This document shows positions 46,732 through 56,534 of a stretch of 64,000 nt of DNA, piece by piece (position 1 is the first letter of the stretch; every line of letters begins with the position of its first letter). The position numbers and the translations under genes were made by a program. The DNA comes from Burkholderia sp. S171 (GTDB lineage Bacteria; Pseudomonadota; Gammaproteobacteria; Burkholderiales; Burkholderiaceae): contig NZ_LMUF01000007.1 of NCBI RefSeq assembly GCF_009766085.1, forward strand, positions 238,405 to 302,404, written 5' to 3'. Below the pieces are notes generated by a model. That model was given only the letters and a program-made list of their open reading frames with translations, had not been told where the DNA came from and searched no databases.

Positions 46732-46875
46732 GCGGAATGACCTCGTGTGTTTGCATTAATGCGAATCACACGTAGGGGATCTGCTGCGCGCGGGCGTGAC
46801 ACTGGATTTTTCTAATCGACTGCTTGAAAGGGCGGTCGACGGGATTAGTTTGCCTGGTCGAAGCGAGTTCATACC

Positions 46876-47445
46876 ATGATTAACGCCGCGTTATTCATTA
46901 GCTGGGCACTCGCGGTCGTTCTATTCGATTGCCGGTTGCGCCGCATACCCAACTGGCTCGTTATTGCGGGACTGGGGATGGCCGGTGTGCTTGTTGCCAG
47001 CGGCCATTCGCCATTTCACATCGACCTGTCCGATGCCGCGCTCGGTCTCACAGTCGGCCTGCTTGCGCTCTTGCCGTTCTATCTGATTGGCCTGATGGGC
47101 GCCGCCGACATCAAGGTCTTCGCTACGCTCGGTGCATGGTGCGGCTTTCACGCGTTACCCGCGCTGTGGATTGTGGCCAGTATTGCCGCTGGCATTCATG
47201 CGCTGTATTTGCTTGCGTCAGCGGTGATCGAAGGGAGACGCGCGAGCGCTGCAAGTTCGTTGGAGTCCTCAGCAAATTCGATTGCTTACCTGAACGGTCC
47301 TCACGACGTCACCGGGACCCGAGCCGAGCGACCGTCCCGGTACACCTTTATTGTCGGAGGCCGCCGCGCGACACCGTATGCCGCGTTGCTCGCCGTGTCC
47401 GCAATCGGATGCCTGACGCTGCACGTCTTCGAGGCCGCCCGATGA
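46876..47445 (+). CDS. tadV: Prepilin peptidase (TadV/CpaA)
   Basis: The protein has 189 residues, with membrane segments at about 5-20, 28-45, 53-75, 93-115 and near the C-terminus. The first aspartate of the aspartic protease pair is in LFDCRLRRIPNWLV, and the second in LMGAADIKVFATLGAW, the A24 peptidase signature. It would cut the Flp prepilin and pseudopilins. A charged loop (RRASAASSLESSANS) precedes the last segment. The stop overlaps the tadE-like start (ATGA). Confidence 0.92.
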   Translation: MINAALFISWALAVVLFDCRLRRIPNWLVIAGLGMAGVLVASGHSPFHIDLSDAALGLTVGLLALLPFYLIGLMGAADIKVFATLGAWCGFHALPALWIVASIAAGIHALYLLASAVIEGRRASAASSLESSANSIAYLNGPHDVTGTRAERPSRYTFIVGGRRATPYAALLAVSAIGCLTLHVFEAAR

Positions 47446-47978
47446 CCCGAGTCAACTCCGCGCGACCTGTCTCGCCCGACGCCCGCCGGCGCGCTCACTC
47501 ACATTCCCTCGCCCATACCAATGCACGCACCGCTCGGCGCCGGGCGCAACGGGGCAGCATGGCGGTGGAATTCGCCATTGTTTTTCCGCTGTTCTTCCTC
47601 GTGTTCTACGCGATCGTCACCTACAGCATGGTCTTCGTTGCGCAGCAATCGCTCACGATGGCTGCGTCCGAGGGCGCACGGGCAGCGCTGCGCTACCAGC
47701 CAGGCGCAACGAGCACAGCCGGCGCACTCGCGCTGCGCGCGAGTGCGGCCTGCGCGACGGCGACGGGGCTCGTCAACTGGCTCGCGGGCAGCGCTCCGTG
47801 CACCGCAACGTATGCGGGGTGCAGCTTCGACGCCACGATGCAATGCGTGAGCGTCGCCCTCAACTACAACTACGCAACCCGGCCGCTGGTGCCTCCATTG
47901 CCTTTGATCGGGCTGCCGGTGCCAACGAGTCTCACTGCAAGTGCGATGGTGCAACTGAACCCGGAGAACCTGTTTTAA
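47442..47978 (+). CDS. tadE: TadE-like pseudopilin
   Basis: The protein has 178 residues from the ATG at 47442 that overlaps the tadV stop. A long basic leader (about 1-38) ends in RRAQRGSMAVEFAIVFPLFF, the TadE signature with processing after glycine. The hydrophobic segment VEFAIVFPLFFLVFYAIVTY follows, then QQSLTMAASEGARAALR. Four cysteines in the C-terminal half may form disulfides (CATATG, PCTATYAGC, MQCVSV). TadE is a minor pseudopilin needed for Flp pilus assembly. Confidence 0.88.
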   Translation: MTRVNSARPVSPDARRRAHSHSLAHTNARTARRRAQRGSMAVEFAIVFPLFFLVFYAIVTYSMVFVAQQSLTMAASEGARAALRYQPGATSTAGALALRASAACATATGLVNWLAGSAPCTATYAGCSFDATMQCVSVALNYNYATRPLVPPLPLIGLPVPTSLTASAMVQLNPENLF

Positions 47979-48011
47979 GCGTTATTCACGTTTGGAACAA
48001 CATAGACGATC

Positions 48012-48977
48012 ATGGCTAACATTACCCGCATCCTTGCTGTTTCCCTGATCGCACTCGCCGTGCTGCTTGGCATTTTCGCGTGGTCGCTTTCGCGTCGCCC
48101 TCCAGTGCAAATACCGCAAATCGTGCAGGGTCAGGCAAGTTTTACGGTGGTCGTGGCAACGCGCGACCTGCCTGCCGGCAAACCGATCGACGCTAATGCC
48201 CTGACCATGCGGATGGTGCCCTCGCGTGGAGTCGGCGAGTTCGCCGATGCCACCGGGCTCGTCGGGCGCGTGCCGCTCGTCGCGATTACTGCCAATACGC
48301 CGCTCTCCGAGGCTAACCTCACCACTGGACTCGCCGATGCCATCGCGCCTGGTGAGCGGGCCATCGCAGTGCGGGTCGACGAGGGGAATGCGGTGGGCAA
48401 CCGGGTGCGGCCCGGCAATTTCGTCGATGTGTTTTTCATGCTCAAACGCGATATGTCCGCCGGCCCCGGCACGGATGCGGAAGTAGGCGCGACGCAGGCG
48501 CGGCTGTTGTTATCGAGGGTCCGTGTGCTCAGTTTCGGCGATGCGACCCTTCCCGGGACATCCGACGCAACGGACACCGCGGCCAACGCGGCCAACGCCC
48601 CGCGCAGTGCGGGTGCGCGTACGGCGGTGCTGGCCGTGCGCACCGCGGATATCGACGCACTCACGCTCGCGGAGGGCGCGGGCCGCCTGGTGCTGGCGCT
48701 GCGCAATCCCGCCGATACAGACACAGCCGAGCCGCTTGCCATGGCGCCCCTTCTTGCATCGATAAGGACATCGAATGATGGCACGTCGCGCGCGGCTGCG
48801 GGTTTGTCGCTGGAGGCACTGGCGGGTGCTCATGCCGAGCGCTCGGCGCGCACGCCAGTCATGCCTCCGTTACCTGCCATGCCCTCCCTGCCTGCGGCGC
48901 GTGCGCCGCGTGTCCAGGCCGTGTCGAACGATCTTGAATTGATTCGGGGTGCTCATAGGGAAAAGGTGACGTACTGA
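48012..48977 (+). CDS. rcpC: Flp pilus assembly protein CpaB/RcpC
   Basis: The protein has 321 residues. One N-terminal membrane segment (ILAVSLIALAVLLGIFAWSL). An SAF-type domain at about 45-110 (VVVATRDLPAGKPIDANALT, PLVAITANTPLSEANL). The RcpC/CpaB domain contains GERAIAVRVDEGNAVGNRVR and PGNFVDVFFMLKRDM. The C-terminal 60 residues are Ala/Pro-rich and probably disordered. It is thought to work with the secretin in the periplasm. Standard position between tadE and the secretin gene. Confidence 0.93.
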   Translation: MANITRILAVSLIALAVLLGIFAWSLSRRPPVQIPQIVQGQASFTVVVATRDLPAGKPIDANALTMRMVPSRGVGEFADATGLVGRVPLVAITANTPLSEANLTTGLADAIAPGERAIAVRVDEGNAVGNRVRPGNFVDVFFMLKRDMSAGPGTDAEVGATQARLLLSRVRVLSFGDATLPGTSDATDTAANAANAPRSAGARTAVLAVRTADIDALTLAEGAGRLVLALRNPADTDTAEPLAMAPLLASIRTSNDGTSRAAAGLSLEALAGAHAERSARTPVMPPLPAMPSLPAARAPRVQAVSNDLELIRGAHREKVTY

Positions 48978-49112
48978 AAATGATGGCCGTGCCGTAAACA
49001 AATATAGAAGGGTAAGTAGAAGGACGAGTAACAGCAGCCAGCATCAAAGGAAAGGTCGGGGCCATGCCGCCGTATGGCGACAACGCAGTATGTAGTCAGA
49101 CTATAAAAGATC

Positions 49113-50636
49113 ATGAGAGCCAAGGTGTCTTATCGAGGACGAAGCGTCTCTGGCGCCCGGCGGATAGCGCTTGCCGTGCTGGTATGCGCGTGCGCGTCCG
49201 GTCCGCTCGCCAGTGCAAAGACCGCCAAGCCTGCTGCAAACGCGACTGCATCGCCGATGTCGCGGGTCATTGATATTGTCGTGGGTGGCCAGAAGCAGAT
49301 CGCGATGGGGCACGCGTTGCAGCGGGTAGCTGTTGGCGATCCTTCCGTCGCCGATGTGCTTTGGCTCAAGAGCAATGGCAGCGCGAATGGCGGTTTGCTG
49401 CTGGTAGGAAAAAGCGCGGGGCGCACCGAGATGATGATCTGGGAGCGCGGTCAGAGCGCGCCGCAGACCTACACGATCAACGTCACCACACTAGCCGCCC
49501 GTGAGTTGCTCGGCAGCGATACGCCCGAGGTGAACGTGCTCGGCCACACGGCGGTGGTCACTGGGTCGGCCACGAGCATGGAGTCACATCAGCGCGCATT
49601 GGCTGTAGCGAGAGAGTCGGTTGCGAAGACCGCAGGTTCGTCCGATACAGCGTCAACATCGGCGGGCAAGGATTCGGGAGGGCAAAGCGGAAGCTCCCCG
49701 GATTCATCCGCAGCCGGGGGCGGCAAGGGGGGCGACGCGAATGACGGCTCCGTTCTCGACGCATCGACGATAGCAACCAGTCCCGTTGTCCAGGTCGATG
49801 TGAAGGTGGTCGAGTTCAGCAAGTCCGTGCTGAAGGAGGCGGGCTTCAATCTCTTCAAGCAGAACAACGCGTTTGCGTTCGGCACCTTCGCGCCGTCATC
49901 GCTGACGTCTTTTACGGGTGGCGCGACTACAAATTTACAGATCGCAAGTGCGTCGCCTATCAGCAGCGCCTTCAACCTGATCGTGAACCTGGGTTCTCGC
50001 GGCATCTTCGCGAACCTCAGTCTGCTTGAATCAAACAACCTCGCACGTGTGCTGGCCGAACCGACCCTCGTCGCATTGTCGGGACAGAGCGCGAGTTTCC
50101 TCGCCGGCGGCGAGATTCCGGTACCCGTGCCGCAATCACTCGGCACGATCAGCATTGTCTACAAGCCCTACGGTATCGGACTGACGGTGACCCCGACCGT
50201 GCTCGGCGTGAACCGAATTGCGCTGAAGGTTGCACCGGAAGCGAGCCAGCTCGACTTCCAGCACGCGTTGACCATCAACGGCATTTCGGTGCCGGCGATC
50301 ACGACGCGGCGCGCGGATACGACGGTCGAACTCGGTGATGGCGAAAGTTTCGTGATTGGCGGTTTGATCGATCGCGAGACGTCGTCGAACGTCGACAAGG
50401 TGCCCATGCTCGGTGATTTACCGGTCATCGGCGCGTTCTTCAAGACCCTGCAGTACTCGCAAAACGATCGCGAGCTGGTGATCATCGTGACGCCGCATCT
50501 GGTCTCGCCGATTGCGAAGGGGGCGGTGCTTCCAGCCACGCCTGGCGAGCAATCCGAGCGCCGCGACGGACCTGTGTGGCGCTCGTTCATCGGTGGTTTC
50601 GCATCGCGCGAAGCGGTGCCCGGATTTTCGAAATGA
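49113..50636 (+). CDS. rcpA: Flp pilus secretin CpaC/RcpA
   Basis: The protein has 507 residues with an N-terminal signal (LAVLVCACASGPLASA). The N-terminal pilus/secretin domain runs from VIDIVVGGQKQIAMGHALQR through RVAVGDPSVADVLWL and GRTEMMIWERG. An Ala/Ser/Gly/Asp-rich insert lies at about 175-220. The secretin domain follows with VQVDVKVVEFSKSVLKEAGF, VLAEPTLVALSGQSASFLAG, GEIPVPVPQSLGTISIVYKP and GESFVIGGLIDRETSSNVDK. It forms the outer-membrane channel for the pilus. No clear ribosome site. Confidence 0.95.
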   Translation: MRAKVSYRGRSVSGARRIALAVLVCACASGPLASAKTAKPAANATASPMSRVIDIVVGGQKQIAMGHALQRVAVGDPSVADVLWLKSNGSANGGLLLVGKSAGRTEMMIWERGQSAPQTYTINVTTLAARELLGSDTPEVNVLGHTAVVTGSATSMESHQRALAVARESVAKTAGSSDTASTSAGKDSGGQSGSSPDSSAAGGGKGGDANDGSVLDASTIATSPVVQVDVKVVEFSKSVLKEAGFNLFKQNNAFAFGTFAPSSLTSFTGGATTNLQIASASPISSAFNLIVNLGSRGIFANLSLLESNNLARVLAEPTLVALSGQSASFLAGGEIPVPVPQSLGTISIVYKPYGIGLTVTPTVLGVNRIALKVAPEASQLDFQHALTINGISVPAITTRRADTTVELGDGESFVIGGLIDRETSSNVDKVPMLGDLPVIGAFFKTLQYSQNDRELVIIVTPHLVSPIAKGAVLPATPGEQSERRDGPVWRSFIGGFASREAVPGFSK

Positions 50637-50765
50637 TGAGCGTCCGGTCTGACAAGGAGGACGGCGGGCAGGGGGTGAAAACGCGTGCAAGTCCGCCCGG
50701 AACGATGGGTGCAGCGAGGTGTGCTGGCAGTGTTGCCCGCGCCGATGTGGCAGGAGAAAGCGGCG

Positions 50766-52169
50766 ATGAACGCAAGAGTTCTATCTTTGACTGACGTGGA
50801 AGTGCGCTCTCCGGGCGCTCGGTTCCTGTGCGTCTGCTCTGACGCGGGGCGCCGGGCCTGGCTCGCGCGCGCGCTGGGTACGTTGGGTGCGCTCGAGTAC
50901 GTGCCTTTCGACGCTCTTGCGTTGCTGCCGAAGATCTCGACGCTCGGCGCCACGATGGTGTTCATCGACTTCGCGCGCGCACCGCTTGAAGCGCCTGAAG
51001 CCAGCATCGCAAGCGCGACGGCTATGGCAACCGCGGTACACGATGCCTTCCCGGGCCTTGCCATCGTTGCGTTAGGGTCGCTGCAGCAGTCGGCCAGCGC
51101 GATTGCGGCGTTGCGCGCGGGCGTGCGCGATTTTATCGATGTTGAAGGGGAGCCTGACGAAGCACTTCGGATAGCGAAGCAATTGATTGAGCAGGCCAGC
51201 CAGTCCGCGAAGACGGAGCACATAGCCAACCGTCAAGGCCACATTACGGTGCTGCTGGGTGCGCGTGTCGGCATGGGTGTGAGCACGCTGGCTGCGAACC
51301 TCGCGGTCAGATTGCAGAAGCGTGGCACGGCGGCATTAAAGACCTCCGCGCTGCTCGACCTGGGCATCCCTGCCGCAGACAGTTCAGTGCTGCTCGACAC
51401 ACAAAGCGAATTCAATTTCGTCGATGCCGTGCGCAACCTGCGCCGCTTCGACCAGACCTTCGTTCATACAGCCTTCGGACGCCACGCCAGCGGTCTGGCG
51501 GTGACCACATTGCCACCGGATCTCACGGCGATGCGCGAGGTGTCGTACGCGTCGGCGGTGAATCTGGTGAATCGGCTGCGGACTTTCTTCGATCACCAGA
51601 TCATCGATCTCGGTGGTTTTACCAACCTCGAGTTCGTCGCGCAGATGGTGCGCGCCGCGGATAATGTGTGGCTGGTCTGCGATCCGAACGTGGCGTCCGT
51701 CGTGTCCGCCATGGAATTGCTGCAAGGCGTGCGTGTCCACGATGCCGATGCGCGCTTGTCCAAGGACCGCGAACCCGCCGATGCGCCGCAGAAGCTGCAT
51801 CTGATCGTGAACAAGTTCGACCCGACGCTGCAATTTGGCGCCGAGCAAATTGCAGAGCGGCTTGGGCTACCGTTGCTCGCGGTACTGCCTGCACGGGCAC
51901 AGGCGCTTGGACGCGCGGTGAACCAGGGGCGCCTGCTGGCGGATATCGCTGAACGCGATGCTTATGTGCGGGCGCTGGACCCGCTGGTTGCGCGGCTCGG
52001 CGGTCAAAGAATCGCGGCGGCCGACAGCATCACGGCCACATCCAGCCCGTTGCCAGACGGTATGGACTCCGATGCACTGAACCAGAAGACGGCGGATTTC
52101 GCCGACGCGCCGGGCGGCTCAAAACAATTCCTCAAACGGCTCTTTCCCACTTTCACCAAGCGGTCATAG
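50766..52169 (+). CDS. tadZ: Flp pilus assembly ATPase-like protein TadZ/CpaE
   Basis: The protein has 467 residues from the ATG at 50766 with AGGAG nine bases upstream. The N-terminal part (1-150) is receiver-like (FLCVCSDAGRRAWLARALG, FIDFARAPLE, RAGVRDFIDVEGEPDEAL). The ParA/MinD-type domain follows. Its deviant Walker A reads LLGARVGMGVSTLAANLAVR: the usual lysine before S-T is valine (residue 172). TadZ proteins localise the Tad machinery to the pole and often have an atypical nucleotide site. A Pro/Ser-rich tail ends in FLKRLFPTFTKRS. Confidence 0.9.
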   Translation: MNARVLSLTDVEVRSPGARFLCVCSDAGRRAWLARALGTLGALEYVPFDALALLPKISTLGATMVFIDFARAPLEAPEASIASATAMATAVHDAFPGLAIVALGSLQQSASAIAALRAGVRDFIDVEGEPDEALRIAKQLIEQASQSAKTEHIANRQGHITVLLGARVGMGVSTLAANLAVRLQKRGTAALKTSALLDLGIPAADSSVLLDTQSEFNFVDAVRNLRRFDQTFVHTAFGRHASGLAVTTLPPDLTAMREVSYASAVNLVNRLRTFFDHQIIDLGGFTNLEFVAQMVRAADNVWLVCDPNVASVVSAMELLQGVRVHDADARLSKDREPADAPQKLHLIVNKFDPTLQFGAEQIAERLGLPLLAVLPARAQALGRAVNQGRLLADIAERDAYVRALDPLVARLGGQRIAAADSITATSSPLPDGMDSDALNQKTADFADAPGGSKQFLKRLFPTFTKRS

Positions 52170-52172
52170 ACG

Positions 52173-53564
52173 ATGGAAAAAGACATTGAGTTCGCCGACG
52201 ACGCCACTTCGTTCGCGCATACGCAGCAATTCCAGGACATCAAGAACGCGGCGCATGAGCATCTGCTTACGCGGATTGAAGAACTGGGCGCCGAGTTCGG
52301 ACGCTGGTCGCGCCAGGCGATCCAGCAGTTCGTCGACCTGGAGATCGACGGCTTCGTCCGGATGCGGCGCATTCCGCTGAACGAAAGCGAAGTGCGGCTG
52401 ATCGCGGAGGCGCTGACGAAGGAGCTGGCGGGCTTTGGACCGATCGAGGATCTGCTCGCGGATCCTGCCGTGGAAGACATCCTCATCAACGGCTTCGACG
52501 ACGTCTACGTCTCACGCCACGGAATCCTTGTGAAGATCCCGGTGCGCTTCGCAGACAACGCGCATTTGCTGCGGATCGTGCGGCGGATTCTTGCTCCGAT
52601 CGGACGGCGACTGGATGAATCCAATCCCATGGTCGATGCCCGCCTGCCGGACGGCGGCCGGGTGAACGTGGTGATCGAACCGTTGTCTCTCGATGGACCA
52701 GTCGTATCGATACGAAAGTTCCGGCGTGACCCGCTGCGCCCCGACGACCTGCTCGCAAACGGTACCTTCGATCAGGAGATCTGCCGGTTGCTCGACGCAG
52801 CGGTCGCGGCACGCTGCAATGTGCTCGTGTCGGGCGGGACGAGTTCGGGCAAGACCTCGCTGCTCAACGCGCTCGCGTTTTTCATTCCGAAGCAAGAGCG
52901 CGTGGTGACGATTGAGGACACAGCCGAACTCTCGCTCAATCATCCCCACGTGGTGCGGCTGGAAAGCCGTCCGGGCGGCTTTGACGGCGCGGGCGTGGTG
53001 TCCATTCGCGACCTCTTGCGTAATACGCTGCGGATGCGGCCAGACAGGATCATCGTGGGCGAGGTGCGCGGCGGCGAGGTGCTTGAAATGCTGCAGGCCA
53101 TGAACACCGGCCACGATGGTTCCATGGGCACCGTCCACGCGAGCTCGGCGCGAGAGTGTCTTTACCGGCTCGAAATGCTCGCGGGTTTTGCCGGCTTCCA
53201 GGGCACGGAGTCGAGCTTGCGGCGGCAGATTGCGAATGCCATCGACTTCATCGTACAGATCGGGCGGTTGTCCAATGGGCGGCGGCGGATTTTGTCGGTG
53301 ACGGAAGTGACTGGGCTCTCGGACAACATTGTCGCGACGCAGGAGTTGTACCGGTACGAGCCGATCATGGACGGCGGCGAGGAGCAGGACAACTGGGTCT
53401 CGCTCGGCATTCATCCCAGCTCGCCGAAGCTTGCCAAGTACCGCCAGTCGCTCGGCAACGACAGGGGCGCGGACAGCTTCAACGACGGTTTCGGACGAGG
53501 TGGCGGTGGTAACGGTGGTGGCGGTGGTGGTTTCGGCCGCTCAGGAGGAGGCTTCAATGTCTAG
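52173..53564 (+). CDS. tadA: Flp pilus ATPase TadA/CpaF
   Basis: The protein has 463 residues, a type II/IV secretion GTPase-like ATPase. N-terminal domain with [20 protein letters not shown]; Walker A in [20 protein letters not shown]; Asp box and Walker B in [20 protein letters not shown]; His box in [20 protein letters not shown]. It powers Flp pilus polymerisation. The last 25 residues are glycine-rich ([20 protein letters not shown]), unusual for the family. The start is three bases after the tadZ stop, and its end overlaps the tadB start. Confidence 0.96.
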   Translation: MEKDIEFADDATSFAHTQQFQDIKNAAHEHLLTRIEELGAEFGRWSRQAIQQFVDLEIDGFVRMRRIPLNESEVRLIAEALTKELAGFGPIEDLLADPAVEDILINGFDDVYVSRHGILVKIPVRFADNAHLLRIVRRILAPIGRRLDESNPMVDARLPDGGRVNVVIEPLSLDGPVVSIRKFRRDPLRPDDLLANGTFDQEICRLLDAAVAARCNVLVSGGTSSGKTSLLNALAFFIPKQERVVTIEDTAELSLNHPHVVRLESRPGGFDGAGVVSIRDLLRNTLRMRPDRIIVGEVRGGEVLEMLQAMNTGHDGSMGTVHASSARECLYRLEMLAGFAGFQGTESSLRRQIANAIDFIVQIGRLSNGRRRILSVTEVTGLSDNIVATQELYRYEPIMDGGEEQDNWVSLGIHPSSPKLAKYRQSLGNDRGADSFNDGFGRGGGGNGGGGGGFGRSGGGFNV

Positions 53565-54561
53565 CGGTATCGGTCTCGTCCTGGTCGTGGCGCTGCTGTG
53601 CGCGGCCGGCGGGCTGCTGCTGTGGCAGCGCGCGCAGGACAATCGCGATCGCGCGCTGACCGACCGTTTTGTTGACCGGCGCGTCGCGTCGGTACAGCCG
53701 GCTTCACCGGGCATGGCGACGCCCCGGAACAGTCAGCGCCCGCGTTCTGCCGCGCCTGCTTCTTTGCCGCCGAATGCCATGCAGCGCGGCATTCCCGAGA
53801 ATATGCGCCATCTGCAGGCGCGCGTGGTTTATGGCTTCGGCAATCTGCTGAACCGGGCGGGCATCACCAGTGCGCGCACCTTTTTGTTGAGCACCGGCGC
53901 GGTGATCCTGCCAGGAGCGTGCTGGATCGGCGTGCGTACGCATTGGCTGGTTGCGCCGGGTGTCGTCGTCTTCGGGGCGCTCTGCGCGTTTGCATTTCTC
54001 TCATGGCGTGCACAAAAACGCTATCAACGTATTTCGCGCCAGTTGCCCGTATTCCTCGATGGCATCGTGCGGCTCATCACTCTTGGCAACAGCGTGCCGG
54101 CCGCGTTCCAGGCCGCACTGACGACCACCGATGCGCCGTTGCGTGACTGCCTCGACCGGGTTTCACGGATGTTGCGCTCGGGCGTCGAAATAGACGTGGC
54201 GCTGAAGCACGTGGCCGCGGCATATCGCGTGCGCGAACTGGAACTGGTCGGCTCGGTGCTCCGCATCTCGGTGAAATACGGTGGGCGCTCCGACGTGATG
54301 CTCGACCGCATGGCGGTGCTGATGCGTGATCTCGAACAGGCCGAGCGCGAATTGATTGCGCTGTCCACCGAGACGCGTTTGTCCGCCTGGGTGCTCGGCT
54401 TATTGCCGGCGCTGGTGGGCGGCTTCGTGATGATCTCAAACCCGTCGTACTTCCATGCGATGTGGTCCGATTCATTTGGCCAGCGCCTTGTGTACGTCGC
54501 GTTCGGGCTGCAAGTGCTTGGCGCATTTCTGCTTTACCGGATGGCGCGCCTGAAGGATTGA
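53557..54561 (+). CDS. tadB: Flp pilus assembly membrane protein TadB
   Basis: The protein has 334 residues from the ATG at 53557, with AGGAGGAGG upstream and an eight-base overlap with tadA. Membrane segments lie at about 5-20, 100-145 and two near the C-terminus (WVLGLLPALVGGFVMISNPS and RLVYVAFGLQVLGAFLL). The T2SF domain covers about 165-290 (LPVFLDGIVRLITLGNSVPA, FQAALTTTDAPLRDCLDRVS). It forms the inner-membrane platform with TadC. The start of tadC shares the last base of its stop codon. Confidence 0.93.
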   Translation: MSSGIGLVLVVALLCAAGGLLLWQRAQDNRDRALTDRFVDRRVASVQPASPGMATPRNSQRPRSAAPASLPPNAMQRGIPENMRHLQARVVYGFGNLLNRAGITSARTFLLSTGAVILPGACWIGVRTHWLVAPGVVVFGALCAFAFLSWRAQKRYQRISRQLPVFLDGIVRLITLGNSVPAAFQAALTTTDAPLRDCLDRVSRMLRSGVEIDVALKHVAAAYRVRELELVGSVLRISVKYGGRSDVMLDRMAVLMRDLEQAERELIALSTETRLSAWVLGLLPALVGGFVMISNPSYFHAMWSDSFGQRLVYVAFGLQVLGAFLLYRMARLKD

Positions 54562-55574
54562 TGATGACCGCTCACACCGTGTTCGCTCTTGCCTTGCTCG
54601 TCGCCGCGCTAGGCTGTGCTTTGTTGGGCGCGCTCGCGTTCACTGGCCTCGCGCGCATGCAGCGAGGCGCGCGCACGCTCGACCACGCGCTTGACCAGCG
54701 CGCGGCCCGCTCGGCAGCCCGCGCGGCTGCCGGTGGCAAGGAGACGCGTCAGACAACGGACGCGAAGGATGCGGGGGACGCAGGCCGGGAGCGGCTCAAA
54801 GGTGGCCGCCTGTCGCGCCTGGCCGGGGCGCTCAACCGTGTGGCGGTGAGTTGGCTGGACACGCCGTTCGGCGCCATTGTGGTTGCGGCTGAAGACCGGC
54901 GATTGCTGGATCGATGCGGTTTCCTCGATGCCAACGCGCGCGCGCGTTTCTTTGCAGCGCGGATTGGCTGCGCCGCGCTGCTGCTACTGCTTGCGCTGGC
55001 CTGGTTCAACGGGGAGCCCCGCCTCGCCATGTGGCTGCTCGCTGGGCTCGGTCTCGGGTTCATGTTGCCGAAGTGGTTCGTGCGGCGCCGCGCGAAAGCG
55101 CGCCAACGCGCCGTAGCAAGCGAGTTACCGATGTTTGTCGACTTGCTGCGTTTGCTGCAGGGAGTTGGCCTGTCTCTCGATCAGAGTCTGCAGGTGATGA
55201 TCAACGACTTCGCGACCGTGCTGCCGGTGCTCTCGCAGGAACTCGCTCTGGCTCATCGGCAGTTCACCACCGGACGTACGCGCGAGCAGTCGCTGAGCCG
55301 GCTTGCGACGAGCTACGAAAACGATGACCTGAATGCCGTGATGCGGCTGGTGGTTCAGGTCGACAAACACGGTGGTGCGGTACAGGAACCGCTGCGCAAT
55401 TTCGGCGACCGGTTGCGCGAGGCACGTCGCGCAACGTTGCGTGAACGGATCGGCGCATTGACCGTGAAGATGACCGGCGTGATGGTGACGACCCTGCTGC
55501 CCGCGCTGTTGATCATGACAGCGGGTCCGGGCTTTATCGCCGTGTTCAATTCGCTGTCCACGATGCATAAATAG
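54561..55574 (+). CDS. tadC: Flp pilus assembly membrane protein TadC
   Basis: The protein has 337 residues. The start is the first of two tandem ATGs at 54561, overlapping the tadB stop (TGATG). Membrane segments lie at about 6-28, 132-150, 155-172 and the C-terminus (VMVTTLLPALLIMTAGPGFI). The T2SF domain spans about 190-310 (ELPMFVDLLRLLQGVGLSLD, FTTGRTREQSLSRLATSYEN). It pairs with TadB as the inner-membrane platform for pilus assembly. The basic linker between the first segments is Ala/Arg-rich. Confidence 0.93.
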   Translation: MMTAHTVFALALLVAALGCALLGALAFTGLARMQRGARTLDHALDQRAARSAARAAAGGKETRQTTDAKDAGDAGRERLKGGRLSRLAGALNRVAVSWLDTPFGAIVVAAEDRRLLDRCGFLDANARARFFAARIGCAALLLLLALAWFNGEPRLAMWLLAGLGLGFMLPKWFVRRRAKARQRAVASELPMFVDLLRLLQGVGLSLDQSLQVMINDFATVLPVLSQELALAHRQFTTGRTREQSLSRLATSYENDDLNAVMRLVVQVDKHGGAVQEPLRNFGDRLREARRATLRERIGALTVKMTGVMVTTLLPALLIMTAGPGFIAVFNSLSTMHK

Positions 55575-55605
55575 ATGTTGAAGATACGTTGAAGAGAGTG
55601 ACACC

Positions 55606-56523
55606 ATGAAATCGATCGCAATCGAGAACCGCTTGCCCACTGTTGTTCTGATGCTTGCCTGTACCGTTTTCGCTGGCCTGGGAGGCTGCGCGTCGAAGAT
55701 GGAAAGTGGCTATGGGGTCGGCATCCAGGCGGAGCGCGAAGCCGCGCTTCAGCAATCGCAGCAGAAGCAGGACGCGCCCGATACACCTGGCATGTATCTC
55801 GCGCTGATCGACCGGATGCAATCGCAGGGTTTGTTTTATGCGTCGCTTGCGCATATTGACGCGTACGAGAAGCAGTATGGCTCGACGCCCGACACCATTC
55901 TGCTTCGCGCCGACGCCTTGCGCCAGACCGGGCAGGCCCAGGGCAGCGCCGACGCATACACAAAACTGCTGAACACGCCGCTAGCGGCGCGGGGATATCG
56001 CGGTCTCGGTTTGTTGGCTGGTGCAACGGGAGAATTTGCTAAGGCATCCGAACAATTTGATGCTGCTACGCGGCTGCAACCAACCGACGCTCTCACGCTA
56101 TCGGATCTGGGTTACGCGCGCTTGCGTCTGGGCGATGTAGCGGGCGCTCGCGTACCGTTGATGAAAGCCGCGGAGTTGGCACAGGACAACCCGAAGATCC
56201 TGAGCAACGTCGCGTTATTCCTGTTAGCCGAGGGACAGCCCGCCGCGGCGCAAGGGCTGATCGCGCAGCAGAAATTTTCCCCTGAAGTGCAGCAGGCGAT
56301 TCGCGCGGACGCGCAGCGTGTTGCGGCGGCCGCTGCGCAGGCGTCGCAAGCGCAGGTGGCGAAGGTTGCCGCGGCGACGACCGAGCGCGCACGCGTTCCC
56401 ACTCCCGCCGTCCGCGCACCGGAGACGGTCGATTCTCTGCTCAACGCGCAATTGCCGCTGACCCAGACGTTCAATCCATCCGTCGCGATGTCGGGCCAAC
56501 AACCGCAACTGGTCGCACGGTGA
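55606..56523 (+). CDS. tadD: TadD-like tetratricopeptide repeat lipoprotein
   Basis: The protein has 305 residues with lipobox GLGGC (Cys28). Tetratricopeptide-like helices cover about 60-210 (FYASLAHIDAYEKQYGSTPD, LRADALRQTGQAQGSADAYT, GLLAGATGEFAKASEQFDAA, LTLSDLGYARLRLGDVAGAR). The rest is Ala/Gln-rich. TadD is a pilotin-like lipoprotein needed for secretin RcpA assembly in other Tad systems. AGAGAG lies before the ATG. Confidence 0.9.
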   Translation: MKSIAIENRLPTVVLMLACTVFAGLGGCASKMESGYGVGIQAEREAALQQSQQKQDAPDTPGMYLALIDRMQSQGLFYASLAHIDAYEKQYGSTPDTILLRADALRQTGQAQGSADAYTKLLNTPLAARGYRGLGLLAGATGEFAKASEQFDAATRLQPTDALTLSDLGYARLRLGDVAGARVPLMKAAELAQDNPKILSNVALFLLAEGQPAAAQGLIAQQKFSPEVQQAIRADAQRVAAAAAQASQAQVAKVAAATTERARVPTPAVRAPETVDSLLNAQLPLTQTFNPSVAMSGQQPQLVAR

Positions 56524-56534
56524 GGGAAAGAACC

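Noticed and set aside
50633..50794. Small ORF between rcpA and tadZ
   Set aside because: It overlaps the tadZ start in another frame, lacks a ribosome site of its own and shows no family feature.
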